Made by a program: the position numbers and the translations under genes. The notes under the pieces were generated by a model that saw only the letters and a list, made by a program, of their open reading frames with translations, ran no database searches and was not told the origin of the DNA. From positions 1 to 64,000 of the IMG/VR virus record IMGVR_UViG_3300046373_000092: a DNA stretch of 64,000 nucleotides; one strand, given 5' to 3'. Of this stretch, positions 42,255 to 48,733 are shown piece by piece. The first letter of the stretch is position 1. Each line of letters begins with the position of its first letter. The stretch is from a virus.

Positions 42255-42509
42255 TTAGTAGCGTGACTTTATTTCTTTTTTAAGTTGCCCTAATTTTAAG
42301 TCTAATTCTTTTAGCGAAAATTCTTTGTCAGCTTCGAAAGAATAGTAGTCCAGAATTGCGTCTTCCGCATCATACCCAATACTGCGGCAAGTCATCGAAG
42401 ATATTTCTGAGATTCTTTTATTTAGAAAAGTAATACTATTTATTAAGTGCATATTGGACATTTCAGATATATTTAAAACTTCTCCACTTTTAGTTTTCCA
42501 AGTACTCAT
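42255..42509 (-). CDS. Unknown helical protein (84 aa)
   Basis: A short N-terminus (TWKTKSGEVLNISEM) is followed by two predicted helices: HLINSITFLNKRISEI and FSLKELDLKLGQLKKEI. It may pack as a helical hairpin. It starts at an ATGA overlap with the upstream membrane protein. No family is recognised. Confidence 0.6.
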   Translation of the reverse strand: MSTWKTKSGEVLNISEMSNMHLINSITFLNKRISEISSMTCRSIGYDAEDAILDYYSFEADKEFSLKELDLKLGQLKKEIKSRY

Positions 42510-42736
42510 CTTCTCTTTCCTTTTAGTATAACTTTAGATCCAGATTTTTTTAATAGAGGCTTGAAATTCAATATTAAGTAGATTATAAACGAAAGCAACA
42601 AGGCTCCCCAAGACATGGCAGAAATAACCAGTATAGAAGCTAAAGATGCTCCGTCGATGTCGTTGCCCAAAACCCTACTCACGTAAAATGTAAGTATGAT
42701 AAAAGTAAGTATGAACCCAGATAAGTAAATAATCAT
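42506..42736 (-). CDS. Two-TM membrane protein (76 aa)
   Basis: TM1 lies at residues 1-22 (IIYLSGFILTFIILTFYVS) and TM2 at about 35-58 (ILVISAMSWGALLLSFIIYL). A Lys/Arg-rich C-terminus follows. It resembles the protein at 43154-43360 in topology and in the IYL-x-GF-x-L start. The role is unknown. Confidence 0.65.
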   Translation of the reverse strand: MIIYLSGFILTFIILTFYVSRVLGNDIDGASLASILVISAMSWGALLLSFIIYLILNFKPLLKKSGSKVILKGKRR

Positions 42737-42984
42737 TCTTCCTCTTCCTCAAATTCCTCGTCAATAATTCCAGAAATGACCGCAGGACTAATACCATTAG
42801 TCGGACAGTCTACGGAGCAGCTCCACTCCAGTCTCCCGGTAGGGGCTCCCAAGCTAATGCCCTTTATAAAGTATTCTTTGCAATTGTTAGAATGTACAGG
42901 TTTAAAAACTTCAAATTTACTTACACTAGTCTGATCAAAAGCATATTCTAAAAAATCAATGTAAAGCTTTGTTTTTAGATTCAT
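42733..42984 (-). CDS. Small protein with distant EL-tail-like end (83 aa)
   Basis: Contains SKFEVFKPVHSNNCKEYF and a GAPTGR motif also present at 43777-43986. The end, GISPAVISGIIDEEFEEEEE, resembles a degenerate EL-tail (S-P-A-V-I-S-G-I-I) extended by an acidic run. It overlaps its neighbours by a few bases on each side. Confidence 0.55.
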   Translation of the reverse strand: MNLKTKLYIDFLEYAFDQTSVSKFEVFKPVHSNNCKEYFIKGISLGAPTGRLEWSCSVDCPTNGISPAVISGIIDEEFEEEEE

Positions 42985-43154
42985 TAAAGGTATCCTATTA
43001 GTTCGTAGTGATTTTTAACTAACTTTTCTACAGTAACTTTATCATCAAGTATCCACTCGTCTGGAGCGCACCATCTATCTTGAGATTCTATGCCGTTTTC
43101 AGTAATTCTAAATATTAGTAAATAATCTGTTACTTCGCTGTAATAAATAGCCAT
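42984..43154 (-). CDS. Small protein, MAIYY start (56 aa)
   Basis: The ATG overlaps the TAA of the upstream membrane protein (TAATG) and the stop overlaps the next ATG the same way. The sequence starts MAIYYSEVTDYLLIFRITEN and ends VEKLVKNHYELIGYL. It is similar in size to the EL-tail genes but its end differs. The function is unknown. Confidence 0.55.
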   Translation of the reverse strand: MAIYYSEVTDYLLIFRITENGIESQDRWCAPDEWILDDKVTVEKLVKNHYELIGYL

Positions 43155-43360
43155 TATTTTTTAGCCTTGATAAGTACGATTTTAGAAAGTGCTGATATAT
43201 AATACAATGCAAATACAACCGTTACCCAAGAAAATATCCCTATAAGTATACAAAAAATTAAATTTTTAATAGTTAGATCTTCTTTATCTTCAACTACAGA
43301 GCAAAAAATTGCACTAATTATTGCTAATACAAATCCTATTAAGTAAATAGTTAGTCCCAT
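43154..43360 (-). CDS. Two-TM membrane protein, paralogue of 42506-42736 (68 aa)
   Basis: Two hydrophobic segments lie near residues 3-22 (LTIYLIGFVLAIISAIFCSV) and 33-58 (LIFCILIGIFSWVTVVFAL). A short acidic loop separates them and a Lys-rich end follows. Shared features with 42506-42736 are the IYL-x-GF start and S-W before the second helix end. Confidence 0.62.
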   Translation of the reverse strand: MGLTIYLIGFVLAIISAIFCSVVEDKEDLTIKNLIFCILIGIFSWVTVVFALYYISALSKIVLIKAKK

Positions 43361-43780
43361 CTAAAACTCCAGTCCTAAGGTTAAGCCGATCTTCTTATCT
43401 GTCGTCGCCATTGCCCCGACCACAACATTACTGAAAACTCTCTTAGAAACTATAACACCGTAGTCACGCTGTGTCAAGTCATTAATTGGAACGTAAGCTA
43501 AAGCCTGTAGCGTCAATCCGACTCTGTTCTCCACCACTTTAGAAGACTCTTGTTTAGCCTCTACCACAGTGCGCGTGTCTTCTCTTTCGTGCTCAGTCTC
43601 AGTAATGGTGCCATCTGGTTTAGTGATCTTCTCTCTATAGACGACCTTAGTCTTAGCCTCTTCCTTTACATACTCTTTTTTGACTACTTCAACAGTCTTA
43701 GTTGGCTTTGTGAAATATCCAGCTCCAAAAGCTAAGCCTAGGGCTAATACAGAAAAGATAATTTTATTAGTTGTTGTCAT
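43361..43780 (-). CDS. Membrane-anchored coiled-coil protein, spanin-like topology (139 aa)
   Basis: An N-terminal hydrophobic segment (IIFSVLALGLAFGAGYF, about residues 7-23) precedes a highly charged region (VKKEYVKEEAKTKVVYREK) with T-E-T-E-H-E-R-E-D. A C-terminal beta-like domain (DYGVIVSKRVFSNVVVG) follows. The layout fits a periplasm-facing anchored protein such as an inner-membrane spanin, but no lysis partner is evident next to it. Confidence 0.55.
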   Translation of the reverse strand: MTTTNKIIFSVLALGLAFGAGYFTKPTKTVEVVKKEYVKEEAKTKVVYREKITKPDGTITETEHEREDTRTVVEAKQESSKVVENRVGLTLQALAYVPINDLTQRDYGVIVSKRVFSNVVVGAMATTDKKIGLTLGLEF

Positions 43781-43986
43781 GAGAATAATTCCTTAATTAA
43801 ATTGGAGTGTAGAACTTTGATATTCGCTACAAATATTCCATCGGAGGTAGAGTAATTATCGCTGTAATTTTTAGATTCGCTGTACGCCCTACCCGTGGGT
43901 GCTCCCACGTCTCTGCCCGTGTGATAGACTTGGAAATGCTCTAAGTAGAACCAGTTGAATTGTTTTTTATTCTTATTACTAATCAT
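43777..43986 (-). CDS. EL-tail small protein, MISNK subgroup (69 aa)
   Basis: It starts MISNKNKKQFNWFYLEHFQ, sharing the M-(A)-I-S-N-K-x4-F-x-W start of several members. It contains GAPTGR and a Ser/Tyr-rich stretch. The tail is FVANIKVLHSNLIKELFS. It is the first gene after a terminator hairpin at 43995-44021. Confidence 0.68.
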   Translation of the reverse strand: MISNKNKKQFNWFYLEHFQVYHTGRDVGAPTGRAYSESKNYSDNYSTSDGIFVANIKVLHSNLIKELFS

Positions 43987-43994
43987 AAGATTCC

Positions 43995-44021
43995 AAAGAG
44001 AAAAGGAGCCTTTCGGCTCCT
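43995..44021 (-). terminator. Intrinsic terminator after the exported protease gene
   Basis: On the minus strand AGGAGCC-GAAA-GGCTCCT forms a seven-base stem, followed by TTTTCTCTT. It lies eight bases after the stop at 44029. Confidence 0.82.
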
Positions 44022-44028
44022 AGAAGGT

Positions 44029-44961
44029 TTAGTATTTGGGAGTAGAGATTGTCTTAGGACCCCTGAATTCTCTGTTAACGTAGAACATTAATGTTTTGTA
44101 AGCATTGTTTTTCTGAGCAGCAGAAATGATATCGCCAGTTATAGACTTGCCACTAAGGGAATTACTGCCGTCTGATTTTTGAGCAGGAAGATCGTAACCT
44201 ACGCTAGTTAAAATATAAACATCACCAGTAACTACGTTGACGAATCTAATTTGGTATCTCAATACTGAGGTACTTAGTGGACAACTTGACATATCATACT
44301 TTATCTCTAAAGAAATAGGTCCTTCTAAATAATATCTAGATTGTGTAGACTTGATAGAACTTGATAGGTTTGAAGCACAAGACAAGTCCACCACTTTATC
44401 AGCGTATCCGCCCGAGACAGCATAATCCCCAGTAGTCCATAGCTCATTATCATACTGTTTTCTGTAGCTCTCCAGAGTTTGTTTGCCGTTAGTTCTAGCT
44501 ACGACTCCAGAATCCATAGTAGTGATGATTTGTTTTAGATAAGCAATTCTATTATCAATAGACATGCCCTCTCCAAATTCTCCGCCCTCCATTCCAGAAA
44601 CTGGGTGAGACATTAGAACTCCAGTATTAGTGATAAGTCTTTCTCCTGGATTAGCCTGAGCAATTTGAAATCCCATTGAGGCTGAAAAAATGTTTACAGT
44701 CTTAACTGGTTTTTTGTATCCCTTTAGGTACTGAATAAGATCTAATCCGTCGAATACACTTCCGCCGGGAGTGTTTAAAACAAGATAAATAACAGGCTCT
44801 TGATTTGATTCTAGTTTAGCCAGACTTAAGATAGTCTCCGTCACAGAGTTAGCAGAAACTGCATCGTTTAAAGTAACAGTGTTGTTTAAATTTAGGTCAA
44901 TGACCTCAGCACTTAAAGCTGTTACACTAAACAGCAATAGCATTCCCAGGATAAATTTCAT
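44029..44961 (-). CDS. Exported ClpP/SppA-like serine protease (310 aa)
   Basis: A signal peptide (MKFILGMLLLFSVTALSAE) precedes a ClpP/crotonase-fold domain. The oxyanion segment NTPGGSVFDG is at 63-72, the nucleophile is Ser95 in FSASMGFQIA, His119 lies in LMSHP, and Asp179 in TTGDYAVSGGYADKV is a plausible third residue. A C-terminal extension of about 115 residues is beta-like. It would act in the periplasm or at the membrane rather than on proheads. It may degrade or process host envelope proteins. A strong terminator follows. Confidence 0.75.
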   Translation of the reverse strand: MKFILGMLLLFSVTALSAEVIDLNLNNTVTLNDAVSANSVTETILSLAKLESNQEPVIYLVLNTPGGSVFDGLDLIQYLKGYKKPVKTVNIFSASMGFQIAQANPGERLITNTGVLMSHPVSGMEGGEFGEGMSIDNRIAYLKQIITTMDSGVVARTNGKQTLESYRKQYDNELWTTGDYAVSGGYADKVVDLSCASNLSSSIKSTQSRYYLEGPISLEIKYDMSSCPLSTSVLRYQIRFVNVVTGDVYILTSVGYDLPAQKSDGSNSLSGKSITGDIISAAQKNNAYKTLMFYVNREFRGPKTISTPKY

Positions 44962-45227
44962 TAAGACTCCTTGTCTATTTTCTTAGCTCGTCGTGAGCCA
45001 ACTTGCAGGTTTTTTGTGCGAAAAGCAAAGCGCCTTCCAAAATAAAGGAAACAGCTCGAATAAAATACATCAGTAAGCATAGAGGAAGTTTTAACTTCTC
45101 TATCCAAGTAGAGCGCTCTGCCGTTTAAGAAGAGGATAAAGTAGAATGACACCATTACTAAAAACTTAGAGGTGCTGAATTTATCAGTAGCTTCGTCGTG
45201 AGATAAGTATACTAGTAATCTTCTCAT
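44961..45227 (-). CDS. Small protein with one hydrophobic segment (88 aa)
   Basis: The start is MRRLLVYLSHDEATDKF, where the ATG overlaps the stop of the upstream membrane protein (ATGA). A hydrophobic stretch (FLVMVSFYFILFLNG) lies at residues 23-37 and the C-terminus is basic (FRTKNLQVGSRRAKK). It precedes the exported protease directly and may be a partner. The function is unknown. Confidence 0.58.
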   Translation of the reverse strand: MRRLLVYLSHDEATDKFSTSKFLVMVSFYFILFLNGRALYLDREVKTSSMLTDVFYSSCFLYFGRRFAFRTKNLQVGSRRAKKIDKES

Positions 45228-45373
45228 ACGTGTGCCGCCATATAAAGCCCGATGCCGATAAACATCCAAATGCATCCGTAAGTAGAGTTAAGAGACTCAT
45301 CTTTATTTTTATTCCATTGGTCCAAAAATGCTACGTGTGCAATGTATAGTGCCATAAAAATTATAATGCTCAT
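45224..45373 (-). CDS. Small two-helix membrane protein (49 aa)
   Basis: MSIIIFMALYIAHVAFLD is one hydrophobic helix and CIWMFIGIGLYMAAHV a second, joined by a charged loop (NKNKDESLN). Start and stop overlap their neighbours (ATGA at the 3' end). It is short but fits the operon's tight packing. Confidence 0.6.
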   Translation of the reverse strand: MSIIIFMALYIAHVAFLDQWNKNKDESLNSTYGCIWMFIGIGLYMAAHV

Positions 45374-45765
45374 TTCTTTTTCCCTTTTTTAACCTTCTTT
45401 AGTATACTCTTTTTGTTGGGTCGCGTCAAGACCTTTTTTCGACTTCTTGCTAATTCTCTTTCTTCTCGCGTCTTTGCGTCGTGATGCGTTTTGCAGATTA
45501 CTTGGAGCCCAAACACGTCACAAAACAATCTGAGGATAAAGCTGTCGAATCCCTGCCACCCCACGTTAGGATCTACCGCTGGCTCTATATGATCTACTTG
45601 CACGTCCTTGGCACGATGTAACACGTCAGGACCGCAAATGGCACAATGATACAGTCCGCGCTCTACACGAGCAGCTCGCAATGCGTCACCTCGTGCGGGA
45701 GAACGCAGCCAAGCGCGGCGGAGAGTTGAGACGCAGTAGGATTTTAGTTTAGAATCGATAGCCAT
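45370..45765 (-). CDS. HNH endonuclease (131 aa)
   Basis: This is a phage-type HNH nuclease: C41-x-x-C44 (YHCAICG), the VDHIEP core with His59, W-x-x-F-D-S-F-I-x-R-L-F-C, and C91-x-x-H94 followed by H-x-A-K-T. The C-terminus is very basic. It starts MAIDSK at a TAATG overlap with the upstream EL-tail gene. Such nucleases can nick DNA at packaging or act as mobile genes. Confidence 0.85.
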   Translation of the reverse strand: MAIDSKLKSYCVSTLRRAWLRSPARGDALRAARVERGLYHCAICGPDVLHRAKDVQVDHIEPAVDPNVGWQGFDSFILRLFCDVFGLQVICKTHHDAKTREERELARSRKKVLTRPNKKSILKKVKKGKKK

Positions 45766-45953
45766 TATTTTTTCCTAGTTAGTTCTTTAATTAATTTTGA
45801 GTTTATAGCCCCTTTACAGATATACCATTGATTGGAAGATATATGAAATGACCCATATTTTCCAAACTTCAAAGGACCGAGGCGGGTTAATTCTAGAAGA
45901 TAGTACATGTTTAACCACGTGAAAGAGGGCTTATCTTTATTGCTAATAGCCAT
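45765..45953 (-). CDS. EL-tail small protein, MAISNK subgroup (62 aa)
   Basis: The start MAISNKDKPSFTWLNMYYLL shows the subgroup pattern with F11 and W13. The body is aromatic and Leu-rich. The tail is WYICKGAINSKLIKELTRKK. The start lies inside the last codons of the upstream member. Confidence 0.7.
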   Translation of the reverse strand: MAISNKDKPSFTWLNMYYLLELTRLGPLKFGKYGSFHISSNQWYICKGAINSKLIKELTRKK

Positions 45954-46128
45954 ATAACTCTCTTAGTAGCTCTGATTTATAGACAGATTCGGAGATAACA
46001 AAACAGTCTTCAAGACACTCATATTTTGAAGATTTATAATTATTAATAAAGCTGTGAGATATTCCTTCCGATAATATTTCCTGATTAGTCCAGTCAAATT
46101 TAAAGTCCTTTTTATTGCTAATTGCCAC
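45943..46128 (-). CDS. EL-tail small protein, MAISNK subgroup (61 aa)
   Basis: The start is MAISNKKDFKFDWTNQEILS and the tail is FVISESVYKSELLRELYGY. The start codon (GTG) is formed by the CGTGGCAATT of the upstream gene's R-G-N codons. Confidence 0.72.
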   Translation of the reverse strand: MAISNKKDFKFDWTNQEILSEGISHSFINNYKSSKYECLEDCFVISESVYKSELLRELYGY

Positions 46129-46276
46129 GGAACAACTCCTGAAAAATGTCAGTGCCTAATAGCTGTATTTTGTGGGTTCCTCTACTGTGAGACAGATAGG
46201 CTATCTCATCACCTCCGTATCTAGAGTGAAGTGCTATGTTGAATTGCATAAATTTAGGAGAATAAATAAATTTCAC
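46118..46276 (-). CDS. EL-tail small protein (52 aa)
   Basis: A GTG start (MKFIYSPKFMQFNIALHS) overlaps the upstream TGA and is preceded by AAGGAACT. The body contains RYGGDEIAYLSHSRG. The tail is THKIQLLGTDIFQELFRGN, whose final R-G-N codons contain the next member's GTG start. Confidence 0.66.
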   Translation of the reverse strand: MKFIYSPKFMQFNIALHSRYGGDEIAYLSHSRGTHKIQLLGTDIFQELFRGN

Positions 46277-46449
46277 GATAATAGTTCCTTGTAAACGGCA
46301 GATCTGAACACATCTAAGTGGAGCACATAGCGAGTTCTCCAAGGACGAGTCCTAGCATAGTCGTAAGTTCCAGACTGGATTAGACCACTGTTAAAAGCTT
46401 GAATTGAATGAACAGGAAAAAACCAAGCATCAGTCTTGTTTATCGCCAT
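46273..46449 (-). CDS. EL-tail small protein, MAINK subgroup (58 aa)
   Basis: The start MAINKTDAWFFPVHSIQAF is preceded by GGAAAACGAAA. The body ends in an Arg-rich segment (ARTRPWRTR). The tail is YVLHLDVFRSAVYKELLS. Confidence 0.7.
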   Translation of the reverse strand: MAINKTDAWFFPVHSIQAFNSGLIQSGTYDYARTRPWRTRYVLHLDVFRSAVYKELLS

Positions 46450-46591
46450 TTTCGTTTTCCTTAAAAAAGTCAATCATTTCTTTAGAAAAGTAATCGAGGA
46501 AGATTTCTGTTTCTAAGTCCAGCTCGTCGTCCTGAGGGATCTTGTGGATCATTTTAATTTTAGCGATTAGTTTTTTCTTAAGCTCTTCCAT
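46430..46591 (-). CDS. Small helical protein without EL-tail (53 aa)
   Basis: MEELKKKLIAKIKMIHKIPQ is a basic helix, followed by an acidic second half (DDELDLETEIFLDYFSKEMI). The ATG overlaps the end of the upstream member's tail codons. It may be a helical binding protein. No family is recognised. Confidence 0.6.
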   Translation of the reverse strand: MEELKKKLIAKIKMIHKIPQDDELDLETEIFLDYFSKEMIDFFKENENGDKQD

Positions 46592-46775
46592 ATAGCTCCT
46601 CTAGTAGTGTAGAATATATTACTCGGTGATTTAAAATTATGAATTCATTTTTATACCAGAAAAGCTCGGAAACCGCCTCTTCAAATGTGTAAGATCCGAC
46701 CTTGTAATCTAAATCCAGCAGCCACTCTGCATACATCCAATCAAAAGTATCTGTGTCTTTATTACTTATCGCCAT
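46578..46775 (-). CDS. EL-tail small protein, MAISNK subgroup (65 aa)
   Basis: The start MAISNKDTDTFDWMYAEWLL again has F11 and W13. The tail is FIILNHRVIYSTLLEELYGRA, with GAGGAGCT as binding site for the gene starting at 46591. Confidence 0.72.
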   Translation of the reverse strand: MAISNKDTDTFDWMYAEWLLDLDYKVGSYTFEEAVSELFWYKNEFIILNHRVIYSTLLEELYGRA

Positions 46776-46956
46776 ACAATTCCTTAAAAATTGGAGTCCT
46801 CAATGTTGCGTAGCGAACTATGAATGTCGGAGGAGTGTGGTGAGTTCCAATTCTATAATGATCCTTTATCTCCTCAAAACTGCCCCGAGCTGGGTGAAGG
46901 GTCCATCCGCCATACCCTTTGTAAAAAAATCTATGTTGAAGCTCCGGTCTTTTCAC
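46762..46956 (-). CDS. EL-tail small protein, LHPxxG subgroup (64 aa)
   Basis: The second of two in-frame GTGs is chosen because it gives MKRPELQHRFFYKGYGGW, parallel to the paralogue at 47132-47317. Shared motifs are W-x-LHP-x-x-G, EIK-x-x-Y and FIVR. The tail is FIVRYATLRTPIFKELYGDK. Confidence 0.7.
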   Translation of the reverse strand: MKRPELQHRFFYKGYGGWTLHPARGSFEEIKDHYRIGTHHTPPTFIVRYATLRTPIFKELYGDK

Positions 46957-47135
46957 AACCACAATTCCTTAAATAAATCACTGTGAACAGACTTTAGTCT
47001 GTAGATGTAAACGGGATATACCCAAGGAGTGTATTTATTAATTTTGTAGTATTGTAACCTAGCATGAGATCCATCTATCAATTTATGAAAAGCTTGTTTG
47101 CCAAAATGTCCCAAGACAAATCTATGCCTTTTCAT
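46953..47135 (-). CDS. EL-tail small protein (60 aa)
   Basis: The body is basic and aromatic (MKRHRFVLGHFGKQAFHKL). The tail is VYIYRLKSVHSDLFKELWL, and AAGGAATT of K-E-L is the binding site of the next gene. It lies between the two LHPxxG paralogues but does not share their body. Confidence 0.68.
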   Translation of the reverse strand: MKRHRFVLGHFGKQAFHKLIDGSHARLQYYKINKYTPWVYPVYIYRLKSVHSDLFKELWL

Positions 47136-47317
47136 TTAAATAACTCCGCAAATATTTCAGCTCTACAGACGCCGGCTCTAACAATGAATGCTGAAACAAA
47201 TGTTGAATAATGAGGATATAATTCTTTAATTTCTTGGTATTTTCCGGAATGAGGATGAAGTCGCCACTTGTTGTAATTATAAAAATAAAGTTTATGAATT
47301 AAGTTAGGTTTTTTCAT
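47132..47317 (-). CDS. EL-tail small protein, LHPxxG subgroup (61 aa)
   Basis: MKKPNLIHKLYFYNYNKW is followed by LHPHSG, QEIKELYPHY and the tail FIVRAGVCRAEIFAELFK. It aligns along its length with 46762-46956, so the two are duplicates with a different gene inserted between them. Confidence 0.7.
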   Translation of the reverse strand: MKKPNLIHKLYFYNYNKWRLHPHSGKYQEIKELYPHYSTFVSAFIVRAGVCRAEIFAELFK

Positions 47318-47603
47318 TACTAATAGTCTCTCTGTGGTTACAAACTTTGCAAACTCTAAGCTCTCTGTTTCCAGGAATAGGTATCTTTAGGTAAGGTCCT
47401 CTTGCACAGTTAGGGCAAGTTAACTCCTGACGTCGTTCGGACTTCTCTTCCGAAAAGTCGGCAAAAGCTTCTTGCATTTCCTCCAGATTTCTCTGAATAT
47501 TTTGAAGCTGTTTCAGCTCGCGTTTTAAGCGACGATTCTCGCTCTCCAGTTTACGGATTTCTCCACGATAATGTTCAGACTCAGAGCGATCTTTATTTCT
47601 CAA
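47304..47603 (-). CDS. Coiled-coil zinc-ribbon protein (99 aa)
   Basis: A TTG start is preceded by GAGG. Residues 8-58 are a charged coiled coil (YRGEIRKLESENRRLKREL). A zinc ribbon follows with C63-x-x-C66 and C85-x-x-C88 (CPNC, CKVC). This layout suits a dimeric nucleic-acid-binding or transcription-modulating protein. No specific family is assigned. Confidence 0.7.
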   Translation of the reverse strand: MRNKDRSESEHYRGEIRKLESENRRLKRELKQLQNIQRNLEEMQEAFADFSEEKSERRQELTCPNCARGPYLKIPIPGNRELRVCKVCNHRETISNEKT

Positions 47604-47793
47604 AAAATTTTACCTCTAAAAAAAGAGATGAAACTATAGAAGATTCGGGAACATCAAGTCTTAGAAAAATAGCACCAGTAAATGTGCCTTTAAATTTCAC
47701 TCCTTGGTAGGAGGGATCTAAATTCCAAGCTCCAACCATAAGTCCCTTGGAATTAATCCAACAAATTCTAAAATCACGAGTAATTGGTATCAT
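47593..47793 (-). CDS. EL-tail family variant (66 aa)
   Basis: MIPITRDFRICWINSKGLMV precedes a beta-like body. The end IFLRLDVPESSIVSSLFLEV resembles an EL-tail in L-D-V-x-x-S-x-I-V but lacks E-L and continues for eight residues. It is a divergent member, or a separate small protein. Confidence 0.55.
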   Translation of the reverse strand: MIPITRDFRICWINSKGLMVGAWNLDPSYQGVKFKGTFTGAIFLRLDVPESSIVSSLFLEVKFFEK

Positions 47794-48182
47794 TTCTTAG
47801 CCTTAACCTTAATACAGTAGCCATCCTGAAATATTACAGGTAAATCTCTATCTATCATTATGTCATAAAAGCGTTTGTGCGTCAAGTTATCTTTTAATAA
47901 TTGCACTCTATGCTCGTTACTGCCGCAAAGTATTAGGCTATGTCTAACGGGGCAAATTAAGCCGCTGGGAGACAGAAGTAGGGTGTTGGTAGCTAAGGTT
48001 AGGTTCGGGCTGCCAGATAGGCTAATGGTGAAATTACTGGAATATAGGGGGATGATGGATTTTACTGTCGCCTCAGTAATTGTATTGTCTTCGTCCAAAA
48101 CATTAATTTTGTCGCCAATGCTTATTTTAGTAATAGAGGTAGCCACTTTGTTTTTCCAAACTACATAATTACTTAATATCAT
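47790..48182 (-). CDS. Unknown beta-rich protein, faintly Hint-like (130 aa)
   Basis: ITKISIGDKINVLDEDNTI followed by a V-K-S-I strand and NLTLATNTLLLSPSGL resemble the strands of Hint domains that lack the N-terminal Cys. The C-terminus is helical then strand-like (LPVIFQDGYCIKV). The resemblance is weak and structure prediction would decide. It overlaps both neighbours. Confidence 0.5.
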   Translation of the reverse strand: MILSNYVVWKNKVATSITKISIGDKINVLDEDNTITEATVKSIIPLYSSNFTISLSGSPNLTLATNTLLLSPSGLICPVRHSLILCGSNEHRVQLLKDNLTHKRFYDIMIDRDLPVIFQDGYCIKVKAKK

Positions 48183-48354
48183 AAAGTGCCTGGATTATTT
48201 TAGACTTTACAGACTTTTCGTTTACAAACTTAGGATTAGCCATAAATCCATTTTGCCAGTAATCTGCAGAGTAGTCTAAGCTGAAGTTTAGAAATATATG
48301 CATGCGCACAGTTTCGAGGCTATCAAAAAATATCCCACGAGTTGAGCGTTTCAT
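48169..48354 (-). CDS. EL-tail small protein, A-L variant (61 aa)
   Basis: MKRSTRGIFFDSLETVRMH begins a basic-aromatic body. The tail is KFVNEKSVKSKIIQALYDIK, with Ala in place of Glu. It is still preceded by S-K-I-I. The start overlaps the previous stop (ATGA). Confidence 0.62.
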   Translation of the reverse strand: MKRSTRGIFFDSLETVRMHIFLNFSLDYSADYWQNGFMANPKFVNEKSVKSKIIQALYDIK

Positions 48355-48557
48355 TTTAGCAGACCCTCAATAACAGAACTCCGGAAAACTCTAACATCTA
48401 TTGCGGTATCATGGGTGGAATAGGGATCGTAAACTTCACGAAGAGGCACGAATTCAGATATCTCGTGTTCTAAATAATCTCTATCCTTTAAATATCTATA
48501 AATAAAACTTTCCTCGTTATCTACCCAAAAATATTTATTATCGAGAATACGTTTCAT
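48351..48557 (-). CDS. EL-tail small protein, G-L variant (68 aa)
   Basis: MKRILDNKYFWVDNEESFIY has alternating aromatic and acidic residues. The tail is AIDVRVFRSSVIEGLLK, with Gly replacing the second acidic position of E-L. GAGGGT serves as the downstream binding site. Confidence 0.62.
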   Translation of the reverse strand: MKRILDNKYFWVDNEESFIYRYLKDRDYLEHEISEFVPLREVYDPYSTHDTAIDVRVFRSSVIEGLLK

Positions 48558-48733
48558 TTTACAATTCCTATAGTAGGAAACAGTTCTTGTATCAGGGCAG
48601 AATTAATAGTGTTTTGACAAGCTAAAAATATATCTTCGGGATAGAGAGGTAAACTGAAATCATACCTAGGATGCCCGCCAGTAATGAGTACTTCATCTGA
48701 AAAAAATGTTTTGTATACTAGATAATATTTCAT
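48554..48733 (-). CDS. EL-tail small protein (59 aa)
   Basis: MKYYLVYKTFFSDEVLITGG starts at an ATG inside the previous dNMP kinase stop. The tail is NTINSALIQELFPTIGIVK; it runs nine residues past E-L to an ATGA overlap with the next start. Confidence 0.65.
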   Translation of the reverse strand: MKYYLVYKTFFSDEVLITGGHPRYDFSLPLYPEDIFLACQNTINSALIQELFPTIGIVK

